Source of the DNA: an uncultured Eubacteriales bacterium
Lineage (GTDB): Bacteria; Bacillota; Clostridia; Oscillospirales; Oscillospiraceae
Reading direction: 5' to 3'
DNA: 5,118 bases
Assembly (NCBI GenBank): GCA_900554705.1
Contig: USIH01000142.1
Span: 1-5,118 of the forward strand
This document shows, piece after piece, positions 1 through 5,061 of the stretch; position 1 is the stretch's first letter; the number at the start of each line of letters is the position of its first letter. Both the position numbers and the translations under genes were made by a program. Under the pieces are notes generated by a model. The model saw only the letters and a program-made list of their open reading frames with translations, was not told where the DNA came from and searched no databases.

Positions 1-30
1 GCCGACGGGCGTGAGTTGCTCGTCTTCCGA

Positions 31-81
31 ACCTTTTTGGCAGTCTGTCAGCGTGCCGAAAAGGTTTTTCGACACGCTGAC
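31..81. repeat. Overlapping alternative hairpins beyond the end of the metallopeptidase operon
   Basis: Two inverted repeats share bases. Stem A pairs 31-42 with 54-65 (AACCTTTTTGGCA-type arm, one mismatch). Stem B pairs 47-62 with 66-81, with one mismatch (C56/A72) and a loop of three bases. Both stems use 54-62, so only one can form at a time. Stem B also touches the terminator stem that starts at base 80. No protein gene is supported here: the open frames are short and lack a ribosome binding site. The block may be the 3' region of a gene left of the window, a dispersed repeat, or a backup terminator. The pairing is seen directly; the role is not known. Confidence 0.55.
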
Positions 82-118
82 GGGCGACTCCCTTGATTGG
101 AAAGGGAGTCGCCCGTTT
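80..118. terminator. Bidirectional hairpin terminator, operon end
   Basis: Bases 80-94 pair perfectly with 102-116 (15 bp, GC-rich in the outer half) around a 7-base loop. On the plus strand the stem is followed by TTTCT. On the minus strand the upstream arm is followed only by CAGCGTGTCG and then a T-run further on, within the next hairpin. It starts 7 bases past the stop codon of the metallopeptidase gene (stop at 124-126), the expected place for the end of that operon. The same hairpin could also stop a plus-strand gene coming from the left. The U-tract is weak, so efficiency is uncertain. Confidence 0.7.
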
Positions 119-123
119 CTATG

Positions 124-858
124 TCAGTCGCGTTTGCGGTTGCTCGTGACGATCAGAAGCAGCCGCAAAAACTGCATGATCGTGACCGAGAGCGCCGCGA
201 CATAGGTCATCGCGGCGGCGGACAGGACGCGCTTTGCGCCCTTGCGCTCCTCCGGCGTGAGCAGGTTGGTCGACGCAATGGCCGCGTTGGCGCGGCTGCT
301 GGCGTTAAACTCCGTCGGCAGCGTGACCAGTTGGAACACCACGCACAGGCCGAAGCACAGCACGCCAACGATCGCCAGGCCATAGAAAAAGTCACTGTAG
401 CGCGACAGGCTGCTGACGCCCATCAGGACAATGCCGATGATGATCAGCGGCATGGAGAGCTTGGAGCCGATGTTCGTCGCGCTGACAATCGCGGCGCGCA
501 CCTTGATGGGCGCGTAGTCCTGCGCATACTGCACGGCGTGCCCCGCCTCATGCGCCGCAACACCCACGGCGGCAGGCGTCGCTGCGTCGTAAACGCTGTC
601 GGACAGGCGGATGACGTTCGTTCTCGGGTCGTAATGATCCGTCAGATCACCCGCGATGCGCTCAATGCGCACGCCGTAGACGCCGTTCGCCTCCAGCACC
701 GCGCGCGCGGCATCCGCGCCGGTCATGCCGCGGCTGTTGCGCATTCGGCTGTACTTTTTGAACGTGGAATTGACCCGCACGCTCGCCCACATGGAAAACA
801 GGATCGCGGGCAGGACAAGGACGATATACGTCCAGTCGATGCCGTAGTAATAGAACAT
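124..858 (-). CDS. YugP-like membrane zinc metallopeptidase (Zn_peptidase_2 family)
   Basis: This 244-aa protein is an integral membrane zinc metallopeptidase of the YugP/Zn_peptidase_2 (PF04298) type. The zinc-binding HEAGH motif is at residues 103-107 (H103, E104, H107), and the family motif LPTEFNASSRA at 180-190 supplies E183 as the probable third ligand. Hydrophobic segments lie near residues 9-27, 135-152, 157-180 and 213-238, so the catalytic motif sits between the first and second. The length is normal for the family. The ATG at 856-858 is chosen because AAGGAGG (864-870, minus strand) lies 5 bases upstream; a longer in-frame start at 939 would overlap the preceding gene and lacks this support. 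The gene follows the TIGR04255 gene by 10 bases, and that gene's stop codon overlaps the ribosome binding site, so the two are almost certainly cotranscribed and perhaps translationally coupled. Physiological substrates of this family are not well established; a role in membrane protein turnover is an inference. Confidence 0.93.
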   Translation of the reverse strand: MFYYYGIDWTYIVLVLPAILFSMWASVRVNSTFKKYSRMRNSRGMTGADAARAVLEANGVYGVRIERIAGDLTDHYDPRTNVIRLSDSVYDAATPAAVGVAAHEAGHAVQYAQDYAPIKVRAAIVSATNIGSKLSMPLIIIGIVLMGVSSLSRYSDFFYGLAIVGVLCFGLCVVFQLVTLPTEFNASSRANAAIASTNLLTPEERKGAKRVLSAAAMTYVAALSVTIMQFLRLLLIVTSNRKRD

Positions 859-868
859 GGCTGCCTCC

Positions 869-1657
869 TTACAGTTCCGTCGGCTCCATCGCGTCGTGCA
901 GCCGACGGGTGATCGCGCCGCGGAAGGCGCGGTCGGCATGGGTATGGACGGTATTGAGCGCAGCGGCCGTGTGGCTCTTTTCCACCTTTCCCGTCATGAA
1001 CAGATCGTTATCCAGAATAAAGCGGACTTCCTTGTCCTGCACGTCGTTGCGCTGCACCATGCCGGGACCGCAGTGCAGCTTCAGGCGGCAGCCGCCCGCC
1101 AAATTCATCTCCGCCTCCTGCGAGGCGCGCAGGAAGGAGCGCTCGTTGACGTCCTCCTCGCCCATGACGCCCAGATAGCACGGCTCGATCAGCTCAGAGA
1201 ACGGCACGTCCTCCAGATCGAGCGCCTTACGGGAGAAGGCGTTGATGTAGCGCAGGCCGATGCGCTCAAAATAGGCGGGATGATAGACGGAGATAAACTG
1301 CGCAAGCACCTCGTCGAGCTTCGCGGCGAAGTCCTCCCAGCAGGAGTATGCGGGCGTTGCAAGCGCGATGAAGCCGTTGGTCAGGTTGACCTTCCAGCGT
1401 CCGTCTGCCGACAGAAACTGATAGTTGACCACCTCAGGCTGTTCTTCCAGCCGCTGACGGCCGCCCTGATCGACCACGCGCGGAGGCGCTTTTTCCAGAT
1501 TACGCGAGTAGCGCGGAAAATCCTCGCGGATCAGCTCCTGAAACTCGGCAGGCTCCTTTGCGCTGATGGACAGGATGGTCGGGAAGCGAAGCTGGCAAAT
1601 GACCTGAAGGATCTGCGGCTTTGCGTAGCGGACGCGCGTAAATTCATTTGCAAACAT
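869..1657 (-). CDS. TIGR04255 family protein, function unknown
   Basis: This 262-aa soluble protein has no signal peptide or membrane segment. It resembles the sporadically distributed TIGR04255 family: an N-terminal block ILQVICQLRF (residues 16-25), then FQELIREDFPRY (39-50), a W-x-F element YSCWEDF (104-110), RIGLRYIN (132-139) in the middle, and a C-terminal helix with HxxxxxAFRGAIT (near 238-250). These resemblances are by eye. No catalytic signature is evident and the family has no established biochemical role. The start is taken as ATG at 1655-1657, because AAAGGAG (1666-1672, minus strand) is 8 bases upstream. A GTG three codons earlier (1664-1666) overlaps that ribosome binding site and cannot be the start. 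The gene is first in the operon, under the promoter at 1695-1724, and is followed 10 bases later by the zinc metallopeptidase. That pairing may be functional or coincidental. Confidence 0.82.
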   Translation of the reverse strand: MFANEFTRVRYAKPQILQVICQLRFPTILSISAKEPAEFQELIREDFPRYSRNLEKAPPRVVDQGGRQRLEEQPEVVNYQFLSADGRWKVNLTNGFIALATPAYSCWEDFAAKLDEVLAQFISVYHPAYFERIGLRYINAFSRKALDLEDVPFSELIEPCYLGVMGEEDVNERSFLRASQEAEMNLAGGCRLKLHCGPGMVQRNDVQDKEVRFILDNDLFMTGKVEKSHTAAALNTVHTHADRAFRGAITRRLHDAMEPTEL

Positions 1658-1694
1658 AAAAATCACTCCTTTGAGCAGAGATTTCTTACTTCTT

Positions 1695-1724
1695 ATTATA
1701 GCACATCTGCCGTCGGCTTTGCAA
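1695..1724 (-). promoter_or_regulatory. Promoter of the TIGR04255-metallopeptidase operon
   Basis: Read on the minus strand, TTGCAA (1719-1724) is a 4/6 match to the -35 consensus. It is followed after 18 bases by a perfect TATAAT (1695-1700) with an extended TGC immediately before it. The predicted transcript start is near 1688, giving a leader of about 30 bases to the ATG at 1657. Confidence 0.75.
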
Positions 1725-1752
1725 GGCCGTTCATAAAACCGTTACAAGACCC

Positions 1753-1781
1753 TTTTCATTTTTTGCCCCCTGTGCTATAAT
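1753..1781 (+). promoter_or_regulatory. Promoter of the PAP2 phosphatase gene
   Basis: TTTTCA (1753-1758, 4/6 match to -35) lies 17 bases before a perfect TATAAT (1776-1781) preceded by TGC, an extended -10. The 12 bases TGTGCTATAATA are identical to those of the divergent promoter on the other strand. Transcription should begin near 1788, about 27 bases before the ATG. The ribosome binding site GGAGG (1803-1807) is 7 bases before the start codon. Confidence 0.75.
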
Positions 1782-1814
1782 ATATGGCAGCAAAGACGAA
1801 ACGGAGGAAAAGGA

Positions 1815-2741
1815 ATGACCCTGCTTTACTGGTTGGAGTCCGTCCGTAACCCATTTTTGAACGTACTGATGCAGTTCTTCACCTTTTTCGGGGAAGAGCT
1901 GGTGTTTATGGTCATCGCGCTTGCGATCTTCTGGTGCGTGGACAAGCGAGAGGGATACTATCTGCTCTTCGTCGGCTTTTTCGGCACGATACTGAACCAG
2001 TTTTTGAAGCTGCTGTTCCACGTGCCGCGTCCTTGGGTGCGCGACCCGAATTTCCGCTGTGTCGAGAGCGCGAAGGGCAGCGCCACGGGCTTCTCCTTCC
2101 CCTCCGGCCACACGCAGAACGTCGTGGGCACGCTGGGCTGCATCGCCCGCTGGCATAACTACTTCGGACTGCGCGTGCTCTGCATTGTAATATTGCTGCT
2201 GACCTCCTTTTCCCGTATGTACCTTGGCGTCCACACCCCCGCCGATGTCGGCGTTTCGCTGGTGCTCGCCACCGTTCTGGTCTTCGCCTTTTACCCGATC
2301 GTGCGCAAGGCAACGCAGGAGCCGAAGAAAATGTATCTGCTGCTGGGCGTGATGTGCGCCGTGTCGCTCGCCTTCGTGGTCTATGCGCACCTTTGCACCG
2401 TCCCGAACGATCCGGACGGCACCAACCTCTTTGAGGGAAGAAAAAACAGCTTTTCCCTGCTCGGTGCGCTTTTGGGCTTTGTCCTCGCCTATCCGATCGA
2501 GCGCAAATATATCCGATTTTCCGAACGCGCCGTTTGGTGGGTGCAGATCGTCAAGGTCGCGGGCGGCCTCGTCGGCTGCCTTGCCATCAAAGAGGGGCTG
2601 AAGCTCTTCTTCCGCGTCGTCGGCTTCACTTGGCTGGGAACGAATGCGCTGCGCTATTTCTTCGTCGTCCTCTTTGCCGCCCTTGTCTGGCCGCTGATCT
2701 TCCCGTGCCTGTCGCGCCTGTCCAAGCGCGCCGCCGGATAA
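1815..2741 (+). CDS. PAP2-family membrane phosphatase with extra C-terminal membrane region
   Basis: This is a 308-aa polytopic membrane protein of the PAP2 (type 2 phosphatidic acid phosphatase) superfamily. All three signature motifs are intact: K65-x6-R72-P73, P96-S97-G98-H99, and S133-R134-x5-H140-x3-D144. H140 is the expected nucleophile and H99 the acid/base residue. Family members remove phosphate from lipid phosphates such as phosphatidic acid or undecaprenyl pyrophosphate, usually with the active site facing outward; the substrate here cannot be told. Hydrophobic segments occupy about 27-42, 47-63, 104-130 and 144-162. A C-terminal portion beyond the catalytic core adds hydrophobic stretches near 173-192, 212-228, 241-258 and 279-297, making it longer than minimal PAP2 enzymes of about 200 aa. 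The ATG at 1815 has GGAGG 7 bases upstream. The gene appears monocistronic, with its own promoter and a hairpin terminator 38 bases after the stop. Confidence 0.94.
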   Translation: MTLLYWLESVRNPFLNVLMQFFTFFGEELVFMVIALAIFWCVDKREGYYLLFVGFFGTILNQFLKLLFHVPRPWVRDPNFRCVESAKGSATGFSFPSGHTQNVVGTLGCIARWHNYFGLRVLCIVILLLTSFSRMYLGVHTPADVGVSLVLATVLVFAFYPIVRKATQEPKKMYLLLGVMCAVSLAFVVYAHLCTVPNDPDGTNLFEGRKNSFSLLGALLGFVLAYPIERKYIRFSERAVWWVQIVKVAGGLVGCLAIKEGLKLFFRVVGFTWLGTNALRYFFVVLFAALVWPLIFPCLSRLSKRAAG

Positions 2742-2778
2742 AAACGGCACAAAGCGCTTTTTCGAAGCACCCGAACCA

Positions 2779-2810
2779 AAACCAGCTCCCTCGTCAGAGG
2801 GAGCTGGTTT
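2779..2810. terminator. Bidirectional terminator between convergent genes; copy 1 of a repeated hairpin
   Basis: Bases 2779-2791 pair perfectly with 2798-2810 (13 bp) around a CGTCAG loop. The stem starts with AAAA and ends with TTT, so it can serve transcripts from both sides: the PAP2 gene (stop at 2741) and the lipoprotein gene (minus-strand stop at 2823). On the minus strand the tail is TTTT followed by GG. The inner 21 bases (2785-2805) recur exactly at 4920-4940. Confidence 0.82.
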
Positions 2811-2822
2811 ACATATGGGTCG

Positions 2823-4148
2823 TTATTGCTCGGCGAGCCACGTTTCGCAGGCCTCGCAAAGCTCCATATCCAGCGGCAGTATCTCCGGCTGTGAGCCTTG
2901 CCCCGCGATTTGATGCGTCCAACCGTATACCCACAGCGTACCGTCTTCGCCAAAATACGGTTGCGCGGTCTTGACCTTCTCTTCACAGATATGCTTCCAC
3001 GCAGCTTCATTATATCTGTCCGGATCTTCCTTGTAAATGGAGCTGTTTTCCAAATTTCGTATGAATTTATCCAGCAGCACCACGGCGGCCTTTTCCTCAA
3101 ACGCCTCGCGGCTCATTCCCGCCTCCTGCAAGACCTCTTCGTCCGTCATGCGCTTCCGGTCGCTCAGGCGAAGCGAATAGACACAGTACTGTTCCTTTAT
3201 CGCCTCTCCCATATCTTTTTCATAGTACGCGATCTGTACGGTTAAAATGTCATTGTGTACGAACCAGTCCGTATGCACATAGTAATAGCCCTTGGTTCGC
3301 GGGAAATTCTTTTCGATCTCTTCGTTGATCTCTTTTACGTCCTCGCCCGACATACTGAGGTAGGGAATGGAAATATCGCCCTCTGTGAACAGTTTGATCG
3401 CCTGCTCGGCATCCCACGTATAGTACGCCTCGCAAAGCGGCGCGTCCAGCGACAGGAGCGTCTCCTTGTAATCTTCCTCCAACGAAGCTGCCGTCCAGCC
3501 CCTCACCCAAAGCGTCCCGTCTTCGCCGAAAAACGGCTGCATACTCGGGGCAGAGCGCACGGCAGTATAGTAATTTTCGGCCATAGCTTCTGCCGCCTCT
3601 TTGGAGTAGTCAAGGAAAAGCTGATTGTACTGCACCTTGTACGCCCTTTCTTCAAAGGCCTCGCGGGTCATCCCCGCCTCCTGCAAAACTTCGTCATCCG
3701 TCATGCGTTCCTGCGTGCTGACGCGAACGGAATAAATGCGGAAGCTCTCATAAGGCTCCGTTTCTGTCTTACACGCAAGTCGGAGCGTAAGAACGTCGCC
3801 TGTCACATACCAATCGGTGTTGACATAGGTATACTTCGAAAGCTCCGCAAAATCCTTCGCGATCTCTTCATTGATCTGTTTGATCTCCGCGCCGGCCATA
3901 TCAATCTTCGGGATGGAACAATCGCCGGTCTTCTCCAGCGTGACCTTCGGCTCCTCAGGCGTCAGCGGCGGTGCAGTAGAAGCCTCCGGCTCCTCCGTGG
4001 TGGTCGGTGCCTCCGGCGCTTCGGTAGACGGCGGCTGTGTAGTCGTTGCCTTTTCCGTCGGCGGCGCGGTGGTGGCCGCCGGTTTTGCCTTGCCGCAGGC
4101 CGTCAACAGCAGCGCCAGCAGCACAAGGACAACGCATAGTCGTTTCAT
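2823..4148 (-). CDS. Surface lipoprotein with two tandem copies of an unrecognised domain
   Basis: This 441-aa protein begins with a lipoprotein signal peptide: MKR, a hydrophobic core and the lipobox LTAC with lipidated C18. Residues 19-68 form a Thr/Pro/Glu/Ala-rich linker typical of exported Gram-positive proteins. The rest is an imperfect duplication: copy 1 at about 77-249 and copy 2 at about 259-441. Matching blocks are CSIPKIDM/ISIPYLSM, QINEEI/EINEEI, VNTDWYV/VHTDWFV, MTDDEVLQEAGMTREAFEE/MTDEEVLQEAGMSREAFEE, QPFFGEDGTLWVRGW/QPYFGEDGTLWVYGW and LCEAYYTWDAEQ/LCEACETWLAEQ. The layout vaguely recalls RsiV/DUF3298-type extracellular modules, but this is a guess. The start at 4148 has AAAGGAG (4156-4162) 7 bases upstream and gives a normal signal peptide. 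An in-frame ATG at 4170-4172 overlaps the previous stop as ATGA but lacks a ribosome binding site. It is second in an operon, 20 bases after the small secreted protein. The product is probably anchored on the outer face of the membrane; its function is unknown. Confidence 0.9.
   Translation of the reverse strand: MKRLCVVLVLLALLLTACGKAKPAATTAPPTEKATTTQPPSTEAPEAPTTTEEPEASTAPPLTPEEPKVTLEKTGDCSIPKIDMAGAEIKQINEEIAKDFAELSKYTYVNTDWYVTGDVLTLRLACKTETEPYESFRIYSVRVSTQERMTDDEVLQEAGMTREAFEERAYKVQYNQLFLDYSKEAAEAMAENYYTAVRSAPSMQPFFGEDGTLWVRGWTAASLEEDYKETLLSLDAPLCEAYYTWDAEQAIKLFTEGDISIPYLSMSGEDVKEINEEIEKNFPRTKGYYYVHTDWFVHNDILTVQIAYYEKDMGEAIKEQYCVYSLRLSDRKRMTDEEVLQEAGMSREAFEEKAAVVLLDKFIRNLENSSIYKEDPDRYNEAAWKHICEEKVKTAQPYFGEDGTLWVYGWTHQIAGQGSQPEILPLDMELCEACETWLAEQ
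2826..3374 (-). repeat. Lipoprotein internal repeat, copy 2 (C-terminal)
   Basis: This encodes residues 259-441 of the lipoprotein, ending exactly at its last residue. Compared with copy 1, the offset drifts from 182 residues at the SIP motif to 185 at MTD(D/E)EVLQEAGM and 192 at FGEDGTLWV, so the copies differ by small insertions, mainly in the segment around residues 360-395. Similarity is still visible in DNA: the stretches at 3108-3152 and 3662-3706 are close to identical. Confidence 0.85.
3402..3920 (-). repeat. Lipoprotein internal repeat, copy 1 (N-terminal)
   Basis: This encodes residues 77-249 of the lipoprotein, directly after the low-complexity linker. It shares with copy 2 the block order SIP, IN-E-EI, TDW, MTD-EVLQEAGM, FGEDGTLWV and LCEA-TW-AEQ. 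The strongest conserved blocks are the MTD-EVLQEAGM helix and FGEDGTLWV. Confidence 0.85.
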
Positions 4149-4168
4149 AAAAAAGCTCCTTTCAAAAG

Positions 4169-4558
4169 TCATACATCGACCGTACAGGAAAAATCATAGC
4201 GCGCGATGGCCTGCTCCGTGCGAATATGGTAATAGTAATCGGAGATTGCCTCAAAACTCGTCAGGGTCTCCGTCAGGTCGGTGATGGGGACGGCCACACC
4301 GTCGACATCGAGCGCAGCGCTGCTCGCATCCGCCGCATAGGGAACATCAGTCAGCGCGGAGATCGTGTTCTCCTTTAGGTCACAGGTCTCATAGAGGTAT
4401 GTTTTGCTGATATAGCGCTCGATATAACCTTTCGCAATTTCTTCTACAATGGTATCGACGTTTTCTTTCGTGGAAAGTTCCACTGCATGGATCGGGACAG
4501 CGATCATGGAACACAACACACAAATGAAAAGCAAATAGAGTATCATCTTATGTTTCAT
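4169..4558 (-). CDS. Small secreted protein, function unknown, possibly a truncated N-terminal module
   Basis: This 129-aa protein has a Sec-type signal peptide: MKHK, a hydrophobic core at residues 5-22, and probable cleavage after A25 (PIHA/VEL). The mature part is about 104 residues, acidic and helical in appearance (NVDTIVEEIAKGYIERYIS at 33-51), with two cysteines at residues 59 and 125. I do not recognise a named family with confidence. The helical start plus the segment DYYYHIRTEQAIARYDF (107-123) recalls the N-terminal domain placed before the catalytic domain in some clostridial secreted amidase-domain proteins; if so, the enzyme part is missing and this is a remnant or stand-alone module. 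The ATG at 4558 has GGGAGG (4565-4570) 6 bases upstream. The gene is first in its operon, ends 20 bases before the lipoprotein start, and appears more AT-rich than its neighbours. Confidence 0.75.
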   Translation of the reverse strand: MKHKMILYLLFICVLCSMIAVPIHAVELSTKENVDTIVEEIAKGYIERYISKTYLYETCDLKENTISALTDVPYAADASSAALDVDGVAVPITDLTETLTSFEAISDYYYHIRTEQAIARYDFSCTVDV

Positions 4559-4694
4559 AAATTACCTCCCATTTCTAAAACATTTCACAACGTATGCACA
4601 CGGTTTCGTCCTGTCCGGCGCCACTTCCCGTCGTCGTTATTCGACCATAGCCGCATATTTTTTGAGAATCGAATTTCCTGCACGCTATAGTTTA
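4559..4694 (-). other. Leader of the secreted protein-lipoprotein operon, about 136 nt
   Basis: This is the untranslated stretch between the predicted transcript start (near 4694) and the ATG at 4558. It is long compared with the leaders of about 30 bases at the divergent promoters in this window. Short dyads are visible, for example ATTCGA/TCGAAT arms near 4667-4672 and 4638-4643 and a GGCGCC palindrome near 4617-4622. I could not match it to any riboswitch consensus I know, and there is no convincing terminator hairpin before the start codon. It may still hold a regulatory structure. Confidence 0.4.
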
Positions 4695-4701
4695 TATTAG
4701 T

Positions 4702-4730
4702 ACTATACCACAGGTGACGCCGCACTGCAA
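4702..4730 (-). promoter_or_regulatory. Promoter of the secreted protein-lipoprotein operon
   Basis: On the minus strand TTGCAG (4725-4730, 4/6 match to -35) is followed by 17 bases and TATAGT (4702-4707, 5/6 match to -10), with TGG just before it as an extended -10. An A/T-rich stretch lies upstream of the -35 (4731-4740), as in a UP element. It is the best minus-strand promoter I see in the gap before the gene. Confidence 0.72.
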
Positions 4731-4805
4731 GAAATAAAATGAAATGCTCCGCTTATTTCGCATTTTCGGCATAATTGCCAAAAGTAGTATAAATTATTGA
4801 ATGAA

Positions 4806-4835
4806 CTGACCTGATTTTCTCACGAAAATTACAAT
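4806..4835 (+). promoter_or_regulatory. Candidate plus-strand promoter flanked by AATGAACTG direct repeats
   Basis: CTGACC (4806-4811, 4/6 match to -35) is separated by 18 bases from TACAAT (4830-4835, 5/6 match to -10). The nonamer AATGAACTG occurs at 4800-4808 and again at 4833-4841, exactly 33 bases apart (about three helical turns), covering the -35 and the -10/start region. There is no extended -10, so this is weaker than the other promoters here. Confidence 0.35.
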
Positions 4836-4841
4836 GAACTG

Positions 4842-4943
4842 TGCACTTTGTACAAAGAAATGCACCGTCGTTTCACAACGGCGGTGTGAATGAAAATCGA
4901 CAGCACGGTAGTATCAGCCGCTCCCTCGTCAGAGGGAGCTTTT
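4842..4943 (+). ncRNA. Candidate structured small RNA of about 100 nt
   Basis: This stretch has no convincing protein gene but has the parts of a small RNA gene in order. It has a possible promoter just upstream, a 12-bp palindrome CTTTGTACAAAG (4846-4857), and a hairpin pairing 4863-4872 with 4877-4886 (10 bp including one G-U pair, loop TCAC). A single-stranded-looking linker (4887-4919) follows, then a hairpin 4920-4939 followed by TTTT (4940-4943). GTGCA at 4841-4845 could instead pair with TGCAC at 4861-4865, which would compete with the second hairpin. It matches no RNA family I recognise. The alternative is a chance cluster of dispersed repeats. Confidence 0.3.
4920..4943 (+). terminator. 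Terminator-like hairpin, copy 2 of the repeated 21-nt element
   Basis: GCTCCCT (4920-4926) pairs with AGGGAGC (4933-4939), extended by a C-G pair to leave a GTCA loop, and is followed by TTTT. The 21 bases 4920-4940 are identical to 2785-2805. The T-run is on the plus strand only, so it would stop plus-strand transcripts, yet no plus-strand protein gene precedes it. Confidence 0.6.
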
Positions 4944-5028
4944 CAATGCTGCAAGGAGTGCAAATATGCCGCTTTCTGCTGCATTTTCAAATAGGACGGT
5001 TGCACGATCTCCTGCTTTACACAGCGAG
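4944..5028. other. Gap without a convincing gene
   Basis: The only coding hint is a 40-codon plus-strand frame starting with ATG at 4966, preceded at 7 bases by AAGGAG (4953-4958) and ending at 5088. It runs through the minus-strand terminator hairpin and has a composition unlike a typical protein, so I do not call it a gene. Nothing else is recognised here. Confidence 0.3.
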
Positions 5029-5061
5029 AAAAAAGCACCGCTGCAAGGTTTGCTGCGGTGC
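5029..5061 (-). terminator. Intrinsic terminator of a minus-strand gene right of the window
   Basis: On the minus strand GCACCGC (5055-5061) pairs with GCGGTGC (5035-5041), extended past one T/T mismatch by GCAA/TTGC (5043-5046 with 5050-5053) to a three-base loop. A run of six T follows (5029-5034). This is a textbook intrinsic terminator and implies minus-strand transcription entering from beyond 5118. Confidence 0.78.

Noticed and set aside
1..30. Tail of a plus-strand gene ending at TGA 12-14
   Set aside because: Only four codons are visible, so it cannot be distinguished from chance.
97..1780. Two long plus-strand open frames (about 270 and 307 codons) opposite the metallopeptidase and TIGR04255 genes
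   Set aside because: They are antisense to genes with clear family motifs and ribosome binding sites, are rich in Arg/His/Ala/Gln as expected for GC-rich shadow frames, and lack ribosome binding sites.
1731..2750. Minus-strand open frame of 339 codons opposite the PAP2 gene
   Set aside because: The PAP2 frame has all three catalytic motifs, promoter and ribosome binding site; the opposite frame is charged low-complexity sequence with no recognisable domain.
3255..4139. Plus-strand open frame of 294 codons opposite the lipoprotein gene
   Set aside because: It is Arg/Leu-rich shadow coding. The minus-strand frame has a signal peptide, lipobox and internal repeat conservation at the protein level.
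4559..4694. Cyclic di-GMP or other riboswitch in the leader
   Set aside because: A GGACAGGACGAAACC stretch looks faintly like part of the GEMM core, but the required downstream conserved segments are absent.
2785..4940. CRISPR array or transposon ends based on the repeated hairpin
   Set aside because: There are only two copies 2.1 kb apart, with no regular spacers, no transposase and no target-site duplication visible.
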